Shown: positions 10,301 through 21,180 of the stretch, piece by piece | Position numbering within the stretch: position 1 is the first letter of the stretch | How the letters are laid out: each line of letters starts with the position of its first letter | Assembly: GCF_014490745.1 (NCBI RefSeq) | Contig: NZ_LZEU01000001.1 | Coordinates: 4,615,501 to 4,679,500 of the forward strand | Source: Pseudomonas alcaligenes | GTDB taxonomy: Bacteria; Pseudomonadota; Gammaproteobacteria; Pseudomonadales; Pseudomonadaceae | Direction of reading: 5' to 3' | DNA length: 64,000 bases | Made by a program: the position numbers and the translations under genes | Notes under the pieces: generated by a model | The model's input: only the letters and a program-made list of their open reading frames with translations | Databases searched by the model: none | Told to the model about the DNA's origin: nothing

Positions 10301-11121
10301 CGCTGCGGGCCCAGCCACTCGCCGTTGAGAGCGGCCTCGCCGAACAGCGGCAGCAGGGTCACCAGGGCGGTCAGACCAAGGCCGCAGAGGGCCCCGGGAA
10401 AGCCCCAGACCAGCGCCAGGCTGAGCATCGACAGGCCGATCAGCGGCAGGGTCAGGGCCAGCGGCAGCAGCCCCACCAGCCAGGGCAGGCCGACCAGCAG
10501 CGCCAGCAGCAGCGGCCAGGGCGGCAGGTGGCGCCAGGCCGGCGCCCGCCCCTGCTCGCCGGCCACGGCCGGCAGCACCCAGCCCCGGCTGCGCAAGCTC
10601 GGGGTGATCGCGGCCAGCGCCGGCGTGGCGATCAGCAGGCTGCTCAGGCCGTAGGCCAGCCACAGGCCCAGGCTGTCGCGGGCCCAGGCGGCAGCCGGAG
10701 CCTGGCCGCCGAGCAGCTTGCCGGCCTGCATGGCCAGGGCCATCAGCGCCGCCGGCAGCAGCACGCCGAGCAGGATGAAGCGCAGCAGGTGCGGCAGGCG
10801 GCACAGGGTCGCCTCGACCCGGCGCTGCCGGAGCAACGCCCAGGCCAGCGCCACACCGAGGGTTTCCGGCAGCCCGTGCAGCGCCGCCAGCGGCCACGCC
10901 ACCCCCCACAGCAGGGCGCCGAGCAGCGCGTTGAGGTACACCGCCAGCAGCACCCGCGGCCCCCACCAGAGCACGCAGACCAGGCCGAGGGCAAACGGCA
11001 CATAGCCGAGAGCCACCCCGCCCACGGTACCGAGGGCAAGGTTCAGCCAGGTGCCCAGGTGCAGCAGTGGCAGAGGCAGCCACCAGCTCCAGAGCGGCAA
11101 TCGGTTGGGTACGGCGGGCAT
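7342..11121 (-). CDS. MASE1-PAS(x4)-GGDEF-EAL dual-domain c-di-GMP enzyme
   Basis: A 1259-residue inner-membrane sensor. Residues 1 to about 300 form a MASE1-like multi-helix membrane domain, followed by four PAS-type repeats (about 315-810; note [34 protein letters not shown] linkers). The GGDEF domain has an intact motif near residue 902 and an RxxD inhibitory site (RAED) five residues before it. The C-terminal EAL domain starts EVL instead of EAL but keeps [37 protein letters not shown] and QGYHFGRPL. Both activities are therefore plausible. It lies 70 bases after amgS on the same strand, so may be part of that transcript. In P. aeruginosa, as I remember, a different gene occupies this spot. 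Confidence 0.93.
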   Translation of the reverse strand: MPAVPNRLPLWSWWLPLPLLHLGTWLNLALGTVGGVALGYVPFALGLVCVLWWGPRVLLAVYLNALLGALLWGVAWPLAALHGLPETLGVALAWALLRQRRVEATLCRLPHLLRFILLGVLLPAALMALAMQAGKLLGGQAPAAAWARDSLGLWLAYGLSSLLIATPALAAITPSLRSRGWVLPAVAGEQGRAPAWRHLPPWPLLLALLVGLPWLVGLLPLALTLPLIGLSMLSLALVWGFPGALCGLGLTALVTLLPLFGEAALNGEWLGPQRSELHLSVLVLMIATLLVGRALSDLRQTLKLSAGMQKELALANLALQSCPLGVSISDVRQPNTPFIYCNPALERISGYSREEILGSPSRLLLNRDEEQSGLLRVREAIRRGIVHQETLRNYRKDGQRFWNEVTVAPLLDEHGEVSHIVALNNDVTERERLAGELTQRREELLRQTHLLSQTEAVADIGGWVLEMADQRMYWTDGCFRLNELDPAGGAPDMQAALARYDEESRQLMEETLAQVLRTGQPYDLEVRLIGAKGTQRWVRLKGFPELDGERPVRLYGAIQDISARKRTEQQLRERDEWLRLFFEAPLIGMAMVGPQRQWLEVNHKLCEILGRSREELREQSWLQISHVDDIEREDRLFDAMREGARDDCELEKRFLRRDGSLAYTRLSLRAVRGNKGRLEACLALIEDITARHDAEARYRTLVEHAPEAILLFSPKTGIIDANENAERLFRMSHAELLGRLPSAMSPPRQADGQASKAAARQHLDAAIAGGTPVFEWLHRDSGGRQLPCEVRLVRMPGKPLLIRASITDISERQRYQREIERLAYSDELTGLPNRRLLQDRLQHAMTREQRDNRFGALLFIDLDHFKTVNDSLGHPVGDALLREVTARLGQCLRAEDTLARLGGDEFVVLLEGLAESPELAAEHAAEVGDKLLASLQGSYRVDGHDLAVTASIGITLHPLPGQGAADVLKQSDTAMYQAKQGGRNALHFFAPEMQAVIDQRLQLQSDLRQAMARDQLYLVFQPQLALHDGSVVGAEVLLRWQHPERGDIAPTQFIALAEETGLIQELGQWVLEHACATLARWQARWPQLVLAVNLSPRELRQADCAERISASLQRHGLPASTLELEITEGVLLEDVEQCIAAMQTLKALGIRFAIDDFGTGYSSLTYLKRLPLDRLKIDRSFIHDLEGEASGQMLVETILMIARNLGLECVAEGVESAAQLAWLQRQGCALGQGYHFGRPLVEAQFVAWLEQRQAGLVVG

Positions 11122-11160
11122 GCTGACCTCAGAAAAGCTTCCTGAGCAGCATAGATCAGC

Positions 11161-11180
11161 AGGCCGCCGGGCAGCGGCCT
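11161..11180. other. Hairpin between amgS and the GGDEF-EAL gene
   Basis: AGGCCGC / GCGGCCT perfect 7-bp stem with a 6-base loop just after the amgS stop; no U tract. May partly attenuate read-through from amgRS. Confidence 0.35.
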
Positions 11181-11191
11181 AGAGCGACCTT

Positions 11192-12505
11192 CTATGCCGC
11201 ATCGCGCGGCAGCAGCAGGCCCAGCGGCAGGCAGATGCGTGCTTCCAGTCCGCCGCCGGAGCGGTTGCGCAGCTCGACGCTGCCGCCATGCAGGGCGGCA
11301 ATGCGCTTGACGATGGCCAGGCCCAGGCCGGCGCCCTTGCCACCACGGGCCTGATCGCCACGGATGAAGGGGTTGAACAGGTTGCCCTGCTCGGCCGGGT
11401 CGATGCCCGGGCCACGATCCAGCACGCTGAGCACCACATAGGGCGCGGCGCAATCGCCGGACAGGTTGGCCACCACTTCGACGCCCTGGCCGCCGTAGCG
11501 CAGGGCGTTGTCCAGCAGGTTGGCCAGCAGGCGCTTGATCGACACCCGCCGCAGCGGGAACGGCGGCACGCTTTCCAGGTACAGGCGCACCTGTTCGCCC
11601 TGCTGGTTGTAGGGCGCCACCACTTCGCGCACCAGCTCGCCAAGGTCACTGGTTTCGGGGGTTTCGTCGCGGCCGTCGCGAATGAAGGCGAGGAACTGGT
11701 CGAGGATGGCATTCATGTCCTCGATGTCGCGCACCATGTCCTCGGTCAGATCCGAGTCGCTGCCCAGCAGCTCCAGCGACAGGCGCAAGCGGGTCAGCGG
11801 CGTGCGCAGGTCATGGGACACCCCGGCCAGCATCAGCTCGCGCTCGCGCGCGGCCTGCTCGACGTCCTCGGCCATCTGGTTGAAGGCGCGGTAGACCTCG
11901 GTCATCTCGCTCGGCGTATCGCTCACCGGCAGGCGCACGCTGCTGCCCTGGCCGAGCTGGCGGGCGGCGAACACCAGGCGCTTGAGCGGCGCATTGAGCT
12001 GACGCACGAAGATCCAGGCCGCCGCGGTGGACAGCAGGCCGATACCGAGGAACCAGCCGAGCACGCTCCAGATCTTCTGCCCGCGCAGCGGATGCGGATA
12101 GAGCGGCACCTTGAGCCAGTCCGCGCCCAGGCTCGGCGCGCGCACCCAGAGCGCCGGCGGGCTCTGCACCCGTACCCGCACCTCGGTGTCCGGGCCCAGC
12201 TCACTCTGCATCTGGCGCAGGAAGATTTCCGAATACGGCCAGTGCTGCTCGGTCGGCGGCACATCCTCGCCGGCGACCCGCTGCAGGGTTGCCGCCTCGG
12301 CGATATGCGCGCGCTCGGCCGGCGTCGCCGCCCAGTAGGCACGCAGGGTCAACGCCGCGCCATGGCTGTACTGGCGGTCGACCAGCATGTCCTCGTTCAT
12401 CATCAGATAAACCAGGGTCAGCGCCTTGGAGAACAGCACCACCACCAGCACCAGCCAGAGGGTGCGGGCGAAGAAGCTTTGCGGGAACCAGAGCGGGGTT
12501 TTCAT
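11192..12505 (-). CDS. amgS: AmgS/EnvZ-type sensor histidine kinase
   Basis: Membrane histidine kinase of the AmgRS envelope-stress system, which in P. aeruginosa underlies intrinsic aminoglycoside tolerance. The 437-residue protein has an N-terminal membrane segment (about 14-38), a periplasmic domain and a second segment near 170-190. A HAMP domain with the LNAPLKRLVFAARQLG linker follows. The phosphoacceptor box is GVSHDLRTPLTRLRL (His231), and the ATPase region has NLLDNALRYG, VLDRGPGID and GKGAGLGLAIVKRI. It follows amgR on the same strand across a 72-base gap that holds a REP sequence. Confidence 0.93.
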   Translation of the reverse strand: MKTPLWFPQSFFARTLWLVLVVVLFSKALTLVYLMMNEDMLVDRQYSHGAALTLRAYWAATPAERAHIAEAATLQRVAGEDVPPTEQHWPYSEIFLRQMQSELGPDTEVRVRVQSPPALWVRAPSLGADWLKVPLYPHPLRGQKIWSVLGWFLGIGLLSTAAAWIFVRQLNAPLKRLVFAARQLGQGSSVRLPVSDTPSEMTEVYRAFNQMAEDVEQAARERELMLAGVSHDLRTPLTRLRLSLELLGSDSDLTEDMVRDIEDMNAILDQFLAFIRDGRDETPETSDLGELVREVVAPYNQQGEQVRLYLESVPPFPLRRVSIKRLLANLLDNALRYGGQGVEVVANLSGDCAAPYVVLSVLDRGPGIDPAEQGNLFNPFIRGDQARGGKGAGLGLAIVKRIAALHGGSVELRNRSGGGLEARICLPLGLLLPRDAA

Positions 12506-12522
12506 CGAACGTCACGAATTCC

Positions 12523-12546
12523 GTAGGAGCGAGCGCTGCTCGCGAA
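12523..12546 (+). repeat. Single REP sequence between amgR and amgS
   Basis: GTAGGAGCGAGCGCTGCTCG then CGAA: 23 of 24 bases match the arms of the REP pair at 28893-28959. It is a typical Pseudomonas repetitive extragenic palindrome and may form a hairpin between the two cistrons. Confidence 0.8.
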
Positions 12547-12577
12547 CCGGGCCATGCACAGCGCCGCGAGGCCGCGC

Positions 12578-13309
12578 TTACTTGCTGCCGTCCGGCACGA
12601 ACACGTAGCCCACGCCCCACACCGTCTGGATATAGCGAGGCTTGGACGGATCGGGCTCGATCAACCGGCGCAGACGCGAGATCTGCACGTCGATGGAGCG
12701 CTCCAGGGCGTCCCATTCGCGGCCGCGAGCCAGGTTCATCAGCTTGTCGCGGGTCAGCGGCTCGCGAGCGTGCTGCACCAGGGCCTTGAGCACGGCGAAC
12801 TCACCGGTGGTGAGCATGTGCACTTCCTCGCCCTTCTTCAGCTCGCGGGTGGCCAGCGACAGCTGGTACTCGCCGAAGCTCACCGTTTCATCCTCGCTGG
12901 CCGGCGCGCCGGGTACCACCGGGGCCTGGCGGCGCAGCACGGCCTTGATCCGCGCCAGCAGCTCGCGCGGGTTGAACGGCTTGGCCAGGTAATCGTCGGC
13001 GCCACCTTCCAGGCCCTGGATGCGGCTGGCCTCGTCGCCCTTGGCGGTGAGCATGATGATCGGCAGCTGGTTGTTCGCCGCGCGCAGGCGGCGGCAGGCG
13101 GACAGGCCGTCCTCGCCGGGCAGCATGAGATCCAGTACCAGCAGCTGGAACAGCTCGCGGGCCAGCAGGCGATCCATCTGCTCGACATTCTCCACCGCGC
13201 GCACGCGGTAGCCCTGCTCGCTGAGGAAGCGCTCCAGCAGGCGGCGCAGGCCAGGGTCGTCATCGACAATGAGGATTTTTTCGCCTTCGGCTACCGGTGT
13301 GCTGCTCAT
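12578..13309 (-). CDS. amgR: AmgR/OmpR-family response regulator
   Basis: DNA-binding partner of AmgS. The 243-residue protein has a receiver domain with the acidic pocket IVDDDPG, phosphoacceptor Asp60 (in LLVLDLMLPGEDG), conserved Thr/Lys (MLTAKGDE, LAKPFNPRELLARI), and a C-terminal winged helix (TTGEFAVLKALV, RSIDVQISRLRRLIE, VWGVGYVF). The ATG is preceded by AGGAGAAATC. The much longer open frame upstream runs through the divergent tex gene in antisense and is not coding. Confidence 0.95.
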   Translation of the reverse strand: MSSTPVAEGEKILIVDDDPGLRRLLERFLSEQGYRVRAVENVEQMDRLLARELFQLLVLDLMLPGEDGLSACRRLRAANNQLPIIMLTAKGDEASRIQGLEGGADDYLAKPFNPRELLARIKAVLRRQAPVVPGAPASEDETVSFGEYQLSLATRELKKGEEVHMLTTGEFAVLKALVQHAREPLTRDKLMNLARGREWDALERSIDVQISRLRRLIEPDPSKPRYIQTVWGVGYVFVPDGSK

Positions 13310-13422
13310 GATTTCTCCTGTTCGTAGGGCCGGCATTATCGCCCAGCCCCGATCATTGGCGGCCTGCCCATTGTTAGCAGATTTTTCCCCGAACGGTTCC
13401 CATCGCCTTCCAAGGCGGTGTT

Positions 13423-13428
13423 TATAAT
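13423..13428 (+). promoter_or_regulatory. Promoter -10 box of tex
   Basis: A perfect TATAAT lies 65 bases before the tex start in the amgR-tex divergent region. The -35 is weak (TTCCCA about 19 bases upstream). Confidence 0.55.
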
Positions 13429-13492
13429 GCGGCGCTTTCGTGCCGGGCCGCTCATGAGGCGGTCGGCTGGTGTTCGCCATCAGGTGTTTTAA

Positions 13493-15826
<2,334 letters not shown>

Positions 15827-15829
15827 GCC

Positions 15830-16216
15830 ATGAGCAGTCAGTCGGCCGCCGGCCAGGACAGCAACTTCAGCAAGCTGCTGGGCATCGTCATCGACAAGGC
15901 CGAGAACGGCGAAGCCCAGGCGCGCATGAGCATGCAGGAGCACCTGCTCAACCTGCACGGGCGCATGCACGGCGGCGCGCTGTTCTCGCTGCTCGACACC
16001 ACCCTAGGCCAGGCCAGTCACAGCCTGTTCGGCGGCGAGGCCGGCAGCATGACCCTGGAGTGCAAGGTCAACTACATCCGCGCGGTCGAGCAGGGCGAGA
16101 TTCTCTGCACGGCCCGGGTGCTGAATGCCGGACGCAAGGTGCACGTGCTGGAAGCGCGCATCGAGCAGGCCGGCAAGCTGATCGCCACCGCCCAGGCCAC
16201 CTTCATCTGCAAATAG
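15830..16216 (+). CDS. PaaI-type hotdog thioesterase
   Basis: A 128-residue single hotdog-fold acyl-CoA thioesterase. The family motif HGGALFSLLDTTLGQA (about residues 45-60) contains the His-Gly-Gly and Asp positions used in substrate binding and hydrolysis. The partner strand is TLECKVNYIRAV. It likely hydrolyses an acyl- or aryl-CoA in the cytoplasm; the natural substrate is unknown. It is tightly coupled to tex, and a terminator-like hairpin follows. Confidence 0.88.
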   Translation: MSSQSAAGQDSNFSKLLGIVIDKAENGEAQARMSMQEHLLNLHGRMHGGALFSLLDTTLGQASHSLFGGEAGSMTLECKVNYIRAVEQGEILCTARVLNAGRKVHVLEARIEQAGKLIATAQATFICK

Positions 16217-16263
16217 CTGCCGGACAGGCGCAGCCCGTTATGCGCCCATTCCGCCAGACAGCA

Positions 16264-16295
16264 GAAAGTCGCTGGGAGATCACCCAGCGCCTTTC
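16264..16295 (+). terminator. Terminator-like hairpin after the tex-thioesterase unit
   Basis: GAAAG t CGCTGGG, a 6-base loop, CCCAGCG c CTTTC: twelve pairs with one mismatch, followed by only a weak T run (CTTTCTC). Confidence 0.55.
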
Positions 16296-16371
16296 TCAGG
16301 ATTGCGCCGCCCCCCACTGTCGGCGCATTCTCCCTTTCCGGTCAGGCCACCCGGCTAATCCGTGTTCCGAC

Positions 16372-16401
16372 TTGCAAGCGCCGTATCCACCCCCATATAG
16401 G
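16372..16401 (+). promoter_or_regulatory. Candidate gshA promoter
   Basis: TTGCAA, 18 bases, TATAGG, about 30 bases ahead of the gshA start. Reasonable sigma-70-type spacing; not otherwise supported. Confidence 0.4.
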
Positions 16402-16430
16402 GGCGACCGTCGCGTAAAGGAATCACCATC

Positions 16431-18017
16431 TTGAGCGAGCTTTTCTCCCGCCGCCTGGCGTTGCTCGGCGAGGCTGCCGCCCTGCCCCTGCTGACCCAGA
16501 ATCTGCACGGCATCGAACGCGAATGCCTGCGCGTCACCGCCGAAGGCAACCTGGCGCAGAGCGAACACCCGCGCGCCCTGGGCTCGGCCCTGACCCATCC
16601 GCAGATCACCACCGACTATTCCGAGTCGCTGCTGGAGTTCATCACCCCAGCCGAGCCTAATCCGGCCGATACCATCGCCGAGCTGGAACGCATCCACCGT
16701 TTCGCCAGCAGCCAGCTGGATGGCGAATACCTGTGGAGCCCGTCGATGCCCGGCCTGCTGCCGGACGAGGCGGACATCCCGATCGCCCGCTACGGCAGCT
16801 CCAATATCGGCCGCCTCAAGTATGTCTACCGCCAGGGCCTGGCCCTGCGCTACGGCAAGACCATGCAGTGCATCGCCGGCATCCACTACAACTTCAGCCT
16901 GGCCGAAGGGCTGTGGCCGCTGCTACAGCAGCTGGATGGCGATACCCAGAGCGCCCGCGACTACCAGTCGGCCAGCTACATCGCGCTGATCCGCAACTTC
17001 CGCCGCTACAGCTGGCTGCTGATGTACCTGTTCGGTGCCTCGCCGGCGCTCGACGCCAGCTTCCTGCGCGGCCGCCCGCACCAGCTGCAGCAGCTCGACG
17101 CCGACACCCTGTTCCTGCCCTACGCCACCAGCCTGCGCATGAGCGACCTGGGCTACCAGAGCAGCGCCCAGTCCGGCCTCACCCCCTGCTACAACGACCT
17201 GGCCAGCTACACCGAGAGCCTGCGCGCGGCGGTGGCCACGCCCTACCCGGCCTATGCCGAGATCGGCACCAAGAACGCCGCCGGCGAGTGGCTGCAGCTC
17301 AACAGCAACATCATCCAGATCGAGAACGAGTACTACTCGAGCATCCGCCCGAAACGCGTCACCTATTCCGGCGAACGGCCGATCCAGGCCCTGATGAGCC
17401 GTGGCGTGCAGTACGTGGAAGTACGCTGCCTGGACATCAACCCCTACCTGCCGCTGGGCATCGACCTGGATCAGGCGCGCTTCCTCGACATCTTCGTACT
17501 GTTCTGCGCCCTGCAGGACAGCCCGCTGCTGGCCAGCGGCGTGTGCCGCGCCAGCACCGAGAACTTCCTCAAGACGGTCAAGGAAGGCCGCCGCCCGGGC
17601 CTGCACCTGCAGCGCGACGGCGAGCAGGTTGAACTCAAGGTGTGGGCCGGCGAGCTGCTGAACAGCTTCGCGCCGATTGCCCAGCTGCTCGACCGCGCCT
17701 ATGGCGGCGACGCCTTCCAGACCGCCCTGCACCTGCAGCGGCGCAAGGTCGACGACCCGGCACTGACCCCCTCGGCCCAGGTACTGGCCGAACTGCGCGA
17801 AACCGGTGAAAGCTTCCGCGCCATGGCCCTGCGCCATAGCCAGGAGCACGCGGCGACCTTCCGCGCCCAGCCGCTGAGTGCCGAGGAGCGCAGCGCTTTC
17901 GAAGCGATGGCCCGTCAGTCGCTGGCCGAGCAGGCCGAACTGGAAAGCGCCGAGGCCGGCGACTTCGATACCTTCGTCGCTGCCTACCAGGCCAGCATTC
18001 TCGGCATAGGCGTTTGA
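16431..18017 (+). CDS. gshA: Glutamate-cysteine ligase
   Basis: First step of glutathione synthesis: ATP-dependent joining of glutamate and cysteine. The 528-residue product belongs to the gammaproteobacterial type-1 family ([69 protein letters not shown]). The start is a TTG giving MSELFSRRL, with AAAGGA ten bases upstream; no better ATG exists. Monocistronic, with an 8-bp hairpin after the stop. Confidence 0.96.
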   Translation: MSELFSRRLALLGEAAALPLLTQNLHGIERECLRVTAEGNLAQSEHPRALGSALTHPQITTDYSESLLEFITPAEPNPADTIAELERIHRFASSQLDGEYLWSPSMPGLLPDEADIPIARYGSSNIGRLKYVYRQGLALRYGKTMQCIAGIHYNFSLAEGLWPLLQQLDGDTQSARDYQSASYIALIRNFRRYSWLLMYLFGASPALDASFLRGRPHQLQQLDADTLFLPYATSLRMSDLGYQSSAQSGLTPCYNDLASYTESLRAAVATPYPAYAEIGTKNAAGEWLQLNSNIIQIENEYYSSIRPKRVTYSGERPIQALMSRGVQYVEVRCLDINPYLPLGIDLDQARFLDIFVLFCALQDSPLLASGVCRASTENFLKTVKEGRRPGLHLQRDGEQVELKVWAGELLNSFAPIAQLLDRAYGGDAFQTALHLQRRKVDDPALTPSAQVLAELRETGESFRAMALRHSQEHAATFRAQPLSAEERSAFEAMARQSLAEQAELESAEAGDFDTFVAAYQASILGIGV

Positions 18018-18032
18018 AATCAACGGGATGAC

Positions 18033-18065
18033 TGACGGGCATGGGCAATTAAGGGCAGCCCGTCA
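18033..18065 (+). terminator. Possible gshA terminator hairpin
   Basis: TGACGGGC and GCCCGTCA form an 8-bp stem with an extended, partly paired loop. There is no clear T run, so this could be only a stabilising hairpin. Confidence 0.35.
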
Positions 18066-18162
18066 CAAAACCGCCAGTTTGACCGTTCGGCGCTGACCAG
18101 CGGCACGCGGCGCTCTGCGCCGGGGGCTAACCTGTGTGGGAAACCCGCATTGGCCACGCCCG

Positions 18163-18372
18163 ATGACGCCGCCCGACGAACACGACAGCGAAGACCGCCA
18201 CTGGAGCCTGGAAAGCCTCAACAAGGCCTACCAGCAAGGCTACATGAGCGGCCTTACTGGCCAACCGCAACACCAGCAACCCTACCCGGCCGAGGTCATG
18301 GCCGCGGCCTGGGAAGCCGGCTGGGACGATGGCAACGAGCAGTTCAAGCTGCACCAACGCCGCAGCGCCTGA
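18163..18372 (+). CDS. Small RMF/CrpP-like protein
   Basis: A 69-residue soluble acidic protein. The pattern A-Y-x-x-G-Y-x-x-G-x-x-G, then PYP and W-x-x-GW (NKAYQQGYMSGLTGQ, QQPYPAEVMAAAWEAGWDDG) resembles the ribosome modulation factor family, whose members dimerise ribosomes or bind RNA under stress. This is a motif-level similarity only. An in-frame GTG nine codons earlier is an alternative start; neither has a convincing ribosome-binding site. It has its own terminator downstream. Confidence 0.65.
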   Translation: MTPPDEHDSEDRHWSLESLNKAYQQGYMSGLTGQPQHQQPYPAEVMAAAWEAGWDDGNEQFKLHQRRSA

Positions 18373-18396
18373 ACCGCCTACAGCCGACGCCACAAA

Positions 18397-18418
18397 AAGG
18401 GCCGCAATCGCGGCCCTT
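18397..18418 (+). terminator. Hairpin terminator after the RMF-like gene
   Basis: AAGGGCCGC, AATC loop, GCGGCCCTT: nine perfect pairs shortly after the stop codon; the downstream T run is weak (GGTATTTCT). Confidence 0.6.
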
Positions 18419-18502
18419 GGTATTTCTGCCTGCACGGCATCAGGAAGCTTCTTCAGACAGTCAGCGATTTGGTGACACAGCCTGCCTGTCTATTGCCGGA
18501 CT

Positions 18503-18594
18503 CTGGATTCCCGCCTTCGCGGGAATGACGAGGCACGGGGATAGCACAAAAGTAAGCCCCCCACTCCGTCATTCCCGCGCAGGCGGGAATCCAG
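18503..18594. repeat. Inverted pair of 28-base palindromic repeats
   Basis: Each arm is itself a hairpin (ATTCCCGC...GCGGGAAT). The left arm begins CTGGATTCCCGCCTTCGCGG and the right arm is its reverse complement with one difference (27 of 28). They are separated by 36 bases and placed between the convergent RMF-like gene and argA. This repeat type is widespread in proteobacterial intergenic DNA. Confidence 0.85.
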
Positions 18595-18612
18595 GAAGAC
18601 CCCAACCAGCCT

Positions 18613-19911
18613 CTACAGCGCCTTCTCGAAGATCTTTGAATTGCGCTGATAGTTGTACAGCGAGGCCCTGGCCGCCGGCAGGCGCTCGACGCTGCTCGGC
18701 TCGAAGCCGCGCTCCTGGAACCAGTGGGCGGTACGGGTGGTGAGCACGATCAGGGTCTTCAGGCCCTGCTCGCGGGCGCGCTCCTCGATGCGCTCGAGCA
18801 GCTCGTCGCCACGCCCGCCATGGCGGTATTCCGGGCTCACCGCCAGGCACGCCAGCTCGCCGGTGGCCGAATCGGCAATCGGATAGAGCGCGGCGCAGGC
18901 GATGATCAGGCCGTCGCGCTCGACGATGCTGAACTGCTCGATCTCGCGCTCCAGCACCTCGCGCGAACGGCGCACCAGGATGCCCTGATCCTCCAGCGGG
19001 GTGATCAGGTCGATCAGCCCGCCAACGTCCTCGATGGTCGCCTCGCGCAGCGACTCGAACTGTTCCTGGTCGACCAGGGTGCCGCCGCCGTCGCGGGTGA
19101 ACAGTTCGGTGAGCAGCGAACCGTCCTCCATGTAGCTGACGATATGGCTGCGCTTGACCCCGGCCCGGCAGGCCTGGGCGGCAGCATCCAGCAATTCGGC
19201 CTGGTAGCAGGCACCGAGCCGCGCCAGGTGCGCCGGCACCTGTTGCGGGCGCAGCTCGCGCACCAGCTTGCCGCTCTCGTCGATCAGCCCGCGCTCGGCG
19301 GAAAACAGCAGCAGCTTGTCGGCCTGCAGGTCGATGGCGGCGCGGGTGGCGACGTCCTCGCAGGCCAGGTTGAAGATTTCCCCGGTGGGCGAATAGCCGA
19401 GCGACGACAGCAGGACGATGCTGCGCTCGTCGAGCAGGCGGTTGATGCCCTTGCGGTCGACCCGCCGTACCTCGCCGGTGTGGTGGTAGTCGACGCCATC
19501 GAGCACGCCGATCGGCCGTGCGGTGACGAAGTTGCCGCCGGTCACCCGTAGGCGCGAGCCCTGCATCGGCGAGGCGGCGATATCCATCGACAGGCGCGCC
19601 TCGATAGCGATGCGCAGCTGGCCGACGGCGTCGATCACGCACTCCAGGGTCGGCCCGTCGGTGATGCGCAGGTTGTTGTGGTAGCGCGGCGTCAGGCCAC
19701 GTTCGGTCAGGCGCGCCTCGATCTGCGGGCGCGAGCCGTGCACCAGCACCAGGCGTACGCCGAGGCTGTGCAGCAGCACCAGGTCGTGGACGATATTGCC
19801 GAAATTCGGGTGTTCGACGCCTTCGCCGGGCAGCATGACCACGAAGGTGCAGTCCCGGTGGGCATTGATATAGGGCGTGGCGTGGCGCAGCCAGTTGACG
19901 TAGTCGTGCAT
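18613..19911 (-). CDS. argA: N-acetylglutamate synthase
   Basis: Acetylates glutamate with acetyl-CoA, the first step of arginine synthesis, normally feedback-inhibited by arginine. The 432-residue protein has the N-terminal amino-acid-kinase-like regulatory domain (FVVMLPGEGVEHPNF, VRLVLVHGSRPQI, IVLLSSLGYSPTGEIFN). A C-terminal GNAT domain carries the acetyl-CoA loop SPEYRHGGRGDELLERI. argE, the deacetylase, lies upstream on the same strand about 105 bases away, so the two opposing acetyl-cycle enzymes share a locus. Confidence 0.96.
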   Translation of the reverse strand: MHDYVNWLRHATPYINAHRDCTFVVMLPGEGVEHPNFGNIVHDLVLLHSLGVRLVLVHGSRPQIEARLTERGLTPRYHNNLRITDGPTLECVIDAVGQLRIAIEARLSMDIAASPMQGSRLRVTGGNFVTARPIGVLDGVDYHHTGEVRRVDRKGINRLLDERSIVLLSSLGYSPTGEIFNLACEDVATRAAIDLQADKLLLFSAERGLIDESGKLVRELRPQQVPAHLARLGACYQAELLDAAAQACRAGVKRSHIVSYMEDGSLLTELFTRDGGGTLVDQEQFESLREATIEDVGGLIDLITPLEDQGILVRRSREVLEREIEQFSIVERDGLIIACAALYPIADSATGELACLAVSPEYRHGGRGDELLERIEERAREQGLKTLIVLTTRTAHWFQERGFEPSSVERLPAARASLYNYQRNSKIFEKAL

Positions 19912-20017
19912 GAAAAAGCCTGTCGAGCGAAGGGTGGACGAGCGATGGAAAGCCTCCCCGCGGGGGGAAGAGGGAATCGACCTAGCTTCGTCGCAACATC
20001 AGAGGCTCCTTCATGGC

Positions 20018-21166
20018 TCAGACAGATGACAGGCAGTAGTGCTGGATCAGTTGGCGCAGCAGGCGCACCGTCGGCTCCAGGCGCGCCAGCTCGAGAAACT
20101 CGCCGGGCTGGTGGGCACAGGCGATATCGCCGGGGCCGAGAACGATGGTCTCGCAACCGAGCTGCTGAAGATACGGCGCTTCGGTACCAAATGCCACCGC
20201 CTGCGCCGCATGCCCGGTGAGCTTCTCGGCCAGGCGCACCAGCTCGCTGTCGGCGCTCTGCTCGAAGGGCGGCACGTTGGCGAACAGCGGGGCGAAGTCG
20301 ATCTTGACCTGGTGCCGTTCGGCCAGCGGCTGCAGGCGCGTACGGATCGCCGCGCGCAGCTGCTGCGGATCCATGCCCGGCAGCGGGCGCAGGTCGAACT
20401 CCAGCGAACACTGGCCGCAGATACGGTTGGGGTTGTCGCCGCCGTGGATGCAGCCGAGGTTGAGGGTCGGTTGCGGCACGCCGAACTGCGGGTTGTTGAA
20501 CTCGCGCTGCCACTGGGTGCGCAGGGCGCGCAGCTCGCCCATGGCGTCGTGCATGGCCTCCAGGGCGCTGTGGCCGAGACTCGGGTCGGAGCTGTGGCCG
20601 CTCTGGCCGAGGATATCGATGCGTTCCATCATCACGCCCTTGTGCAGGCGGATCGGCTTGAGTCCGGTCGGTTCGCCGATCACCGCAGCGCGGCCCAGCG
20701 GCTTGCCGGCAGCAGCCAGGGCCCGGGCGCCGGCCATCGAACTCTCCTCGTCGCAGGTGGCGAGGATCAGCAGCGGCTGCTTGAACGGCTGGTCGAGCAG
20801 GCCGCGTACCGCCTCGATCACCAGCGGGAAGAAGCCCTTCATGTCACACACGCCGAGACCGACCCAGCGATCACCCTGCTCGGTCAGCTGGAGCGGGTCG
20901 CTCTGCCATAGGGCGGCGTCGAAGGGCACGGTGTCGCTGTGGCCGGCCAGCACCAGGCCACCAGGGCCGCTGCCATAGCTGGCCAGCAGGTTGGCCTTGC
21001 CCGGCGCGATCTCCTGGATCTCGCAGGCGAAGCCCAGATCGCCAAGCCAGCCGGCCAGCAGGTCGATCACCGCGCGGTTGGACTGATCCCAGTGCGGCTG
21101 GGTGCAGCTCACCGACGGCGTGGCGATCAGCGCGGCGAATTGATCCTTGAGGCTAGGCAATGGCAT
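20018..21166 (-). CDS. argE: Acetylornithine deacetylase (M20 family)
   Basis: A 382-residue zinc hydrolase releasing ornithine from N-acetylornithine. M20 metal and catalytic motifs are present: VLAGHSDTVPFD (His, Asp), GVCDMKGFFPL (Asp), CDEESSMAGARA (Glu-Glu), VIGEPTGLKPI (Glu) and the C-terminal His in CAHQPGEFLEL. The ATG follows AAGGAGAACGCCG. Pseudomonads also use the ArgJ transacetylase cycle, so this paralogue may act on a related N-acyl substrate. Its promoter region is occupied by a palindromic element. Confidence 0.9.
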   Translation of the reverse strand: MPLPSLKDQFAALIATPSVSCTQPHWDQSNRAVIDLLAGWLGDLGFACEIQEIAPGKANLLASYGSGPGGLVLAGHSDTVPFDAALWQSDPLQLTEQGDRWVGLGVCDMKGFFPLVIEAVRGLLDQPFKQPLLILATCDEESSMAGARALAAAGKPLGRAAVIGEPTGLKPIRLHKGVMMERIDILGQSGHSSDPSLGHSALEAMHDAMGELRALRTQWQREFNNPQFGVPQPTLNLGCIHGGDNPNRICGQCSLEFDLRPLPGMDPQQLRAAIRTRLQPLAERHQVKIDFAPLFANVPPFEQSADSELVRLAEKLTGHAAQAVAFGTEAPYLQQLGCETIVLGPGDIACAHQPGEFLELARLEPTVRLLRQLIQHYCLSSV

Positions 21167-21180
21167 CGGCGTTCTCCTTG

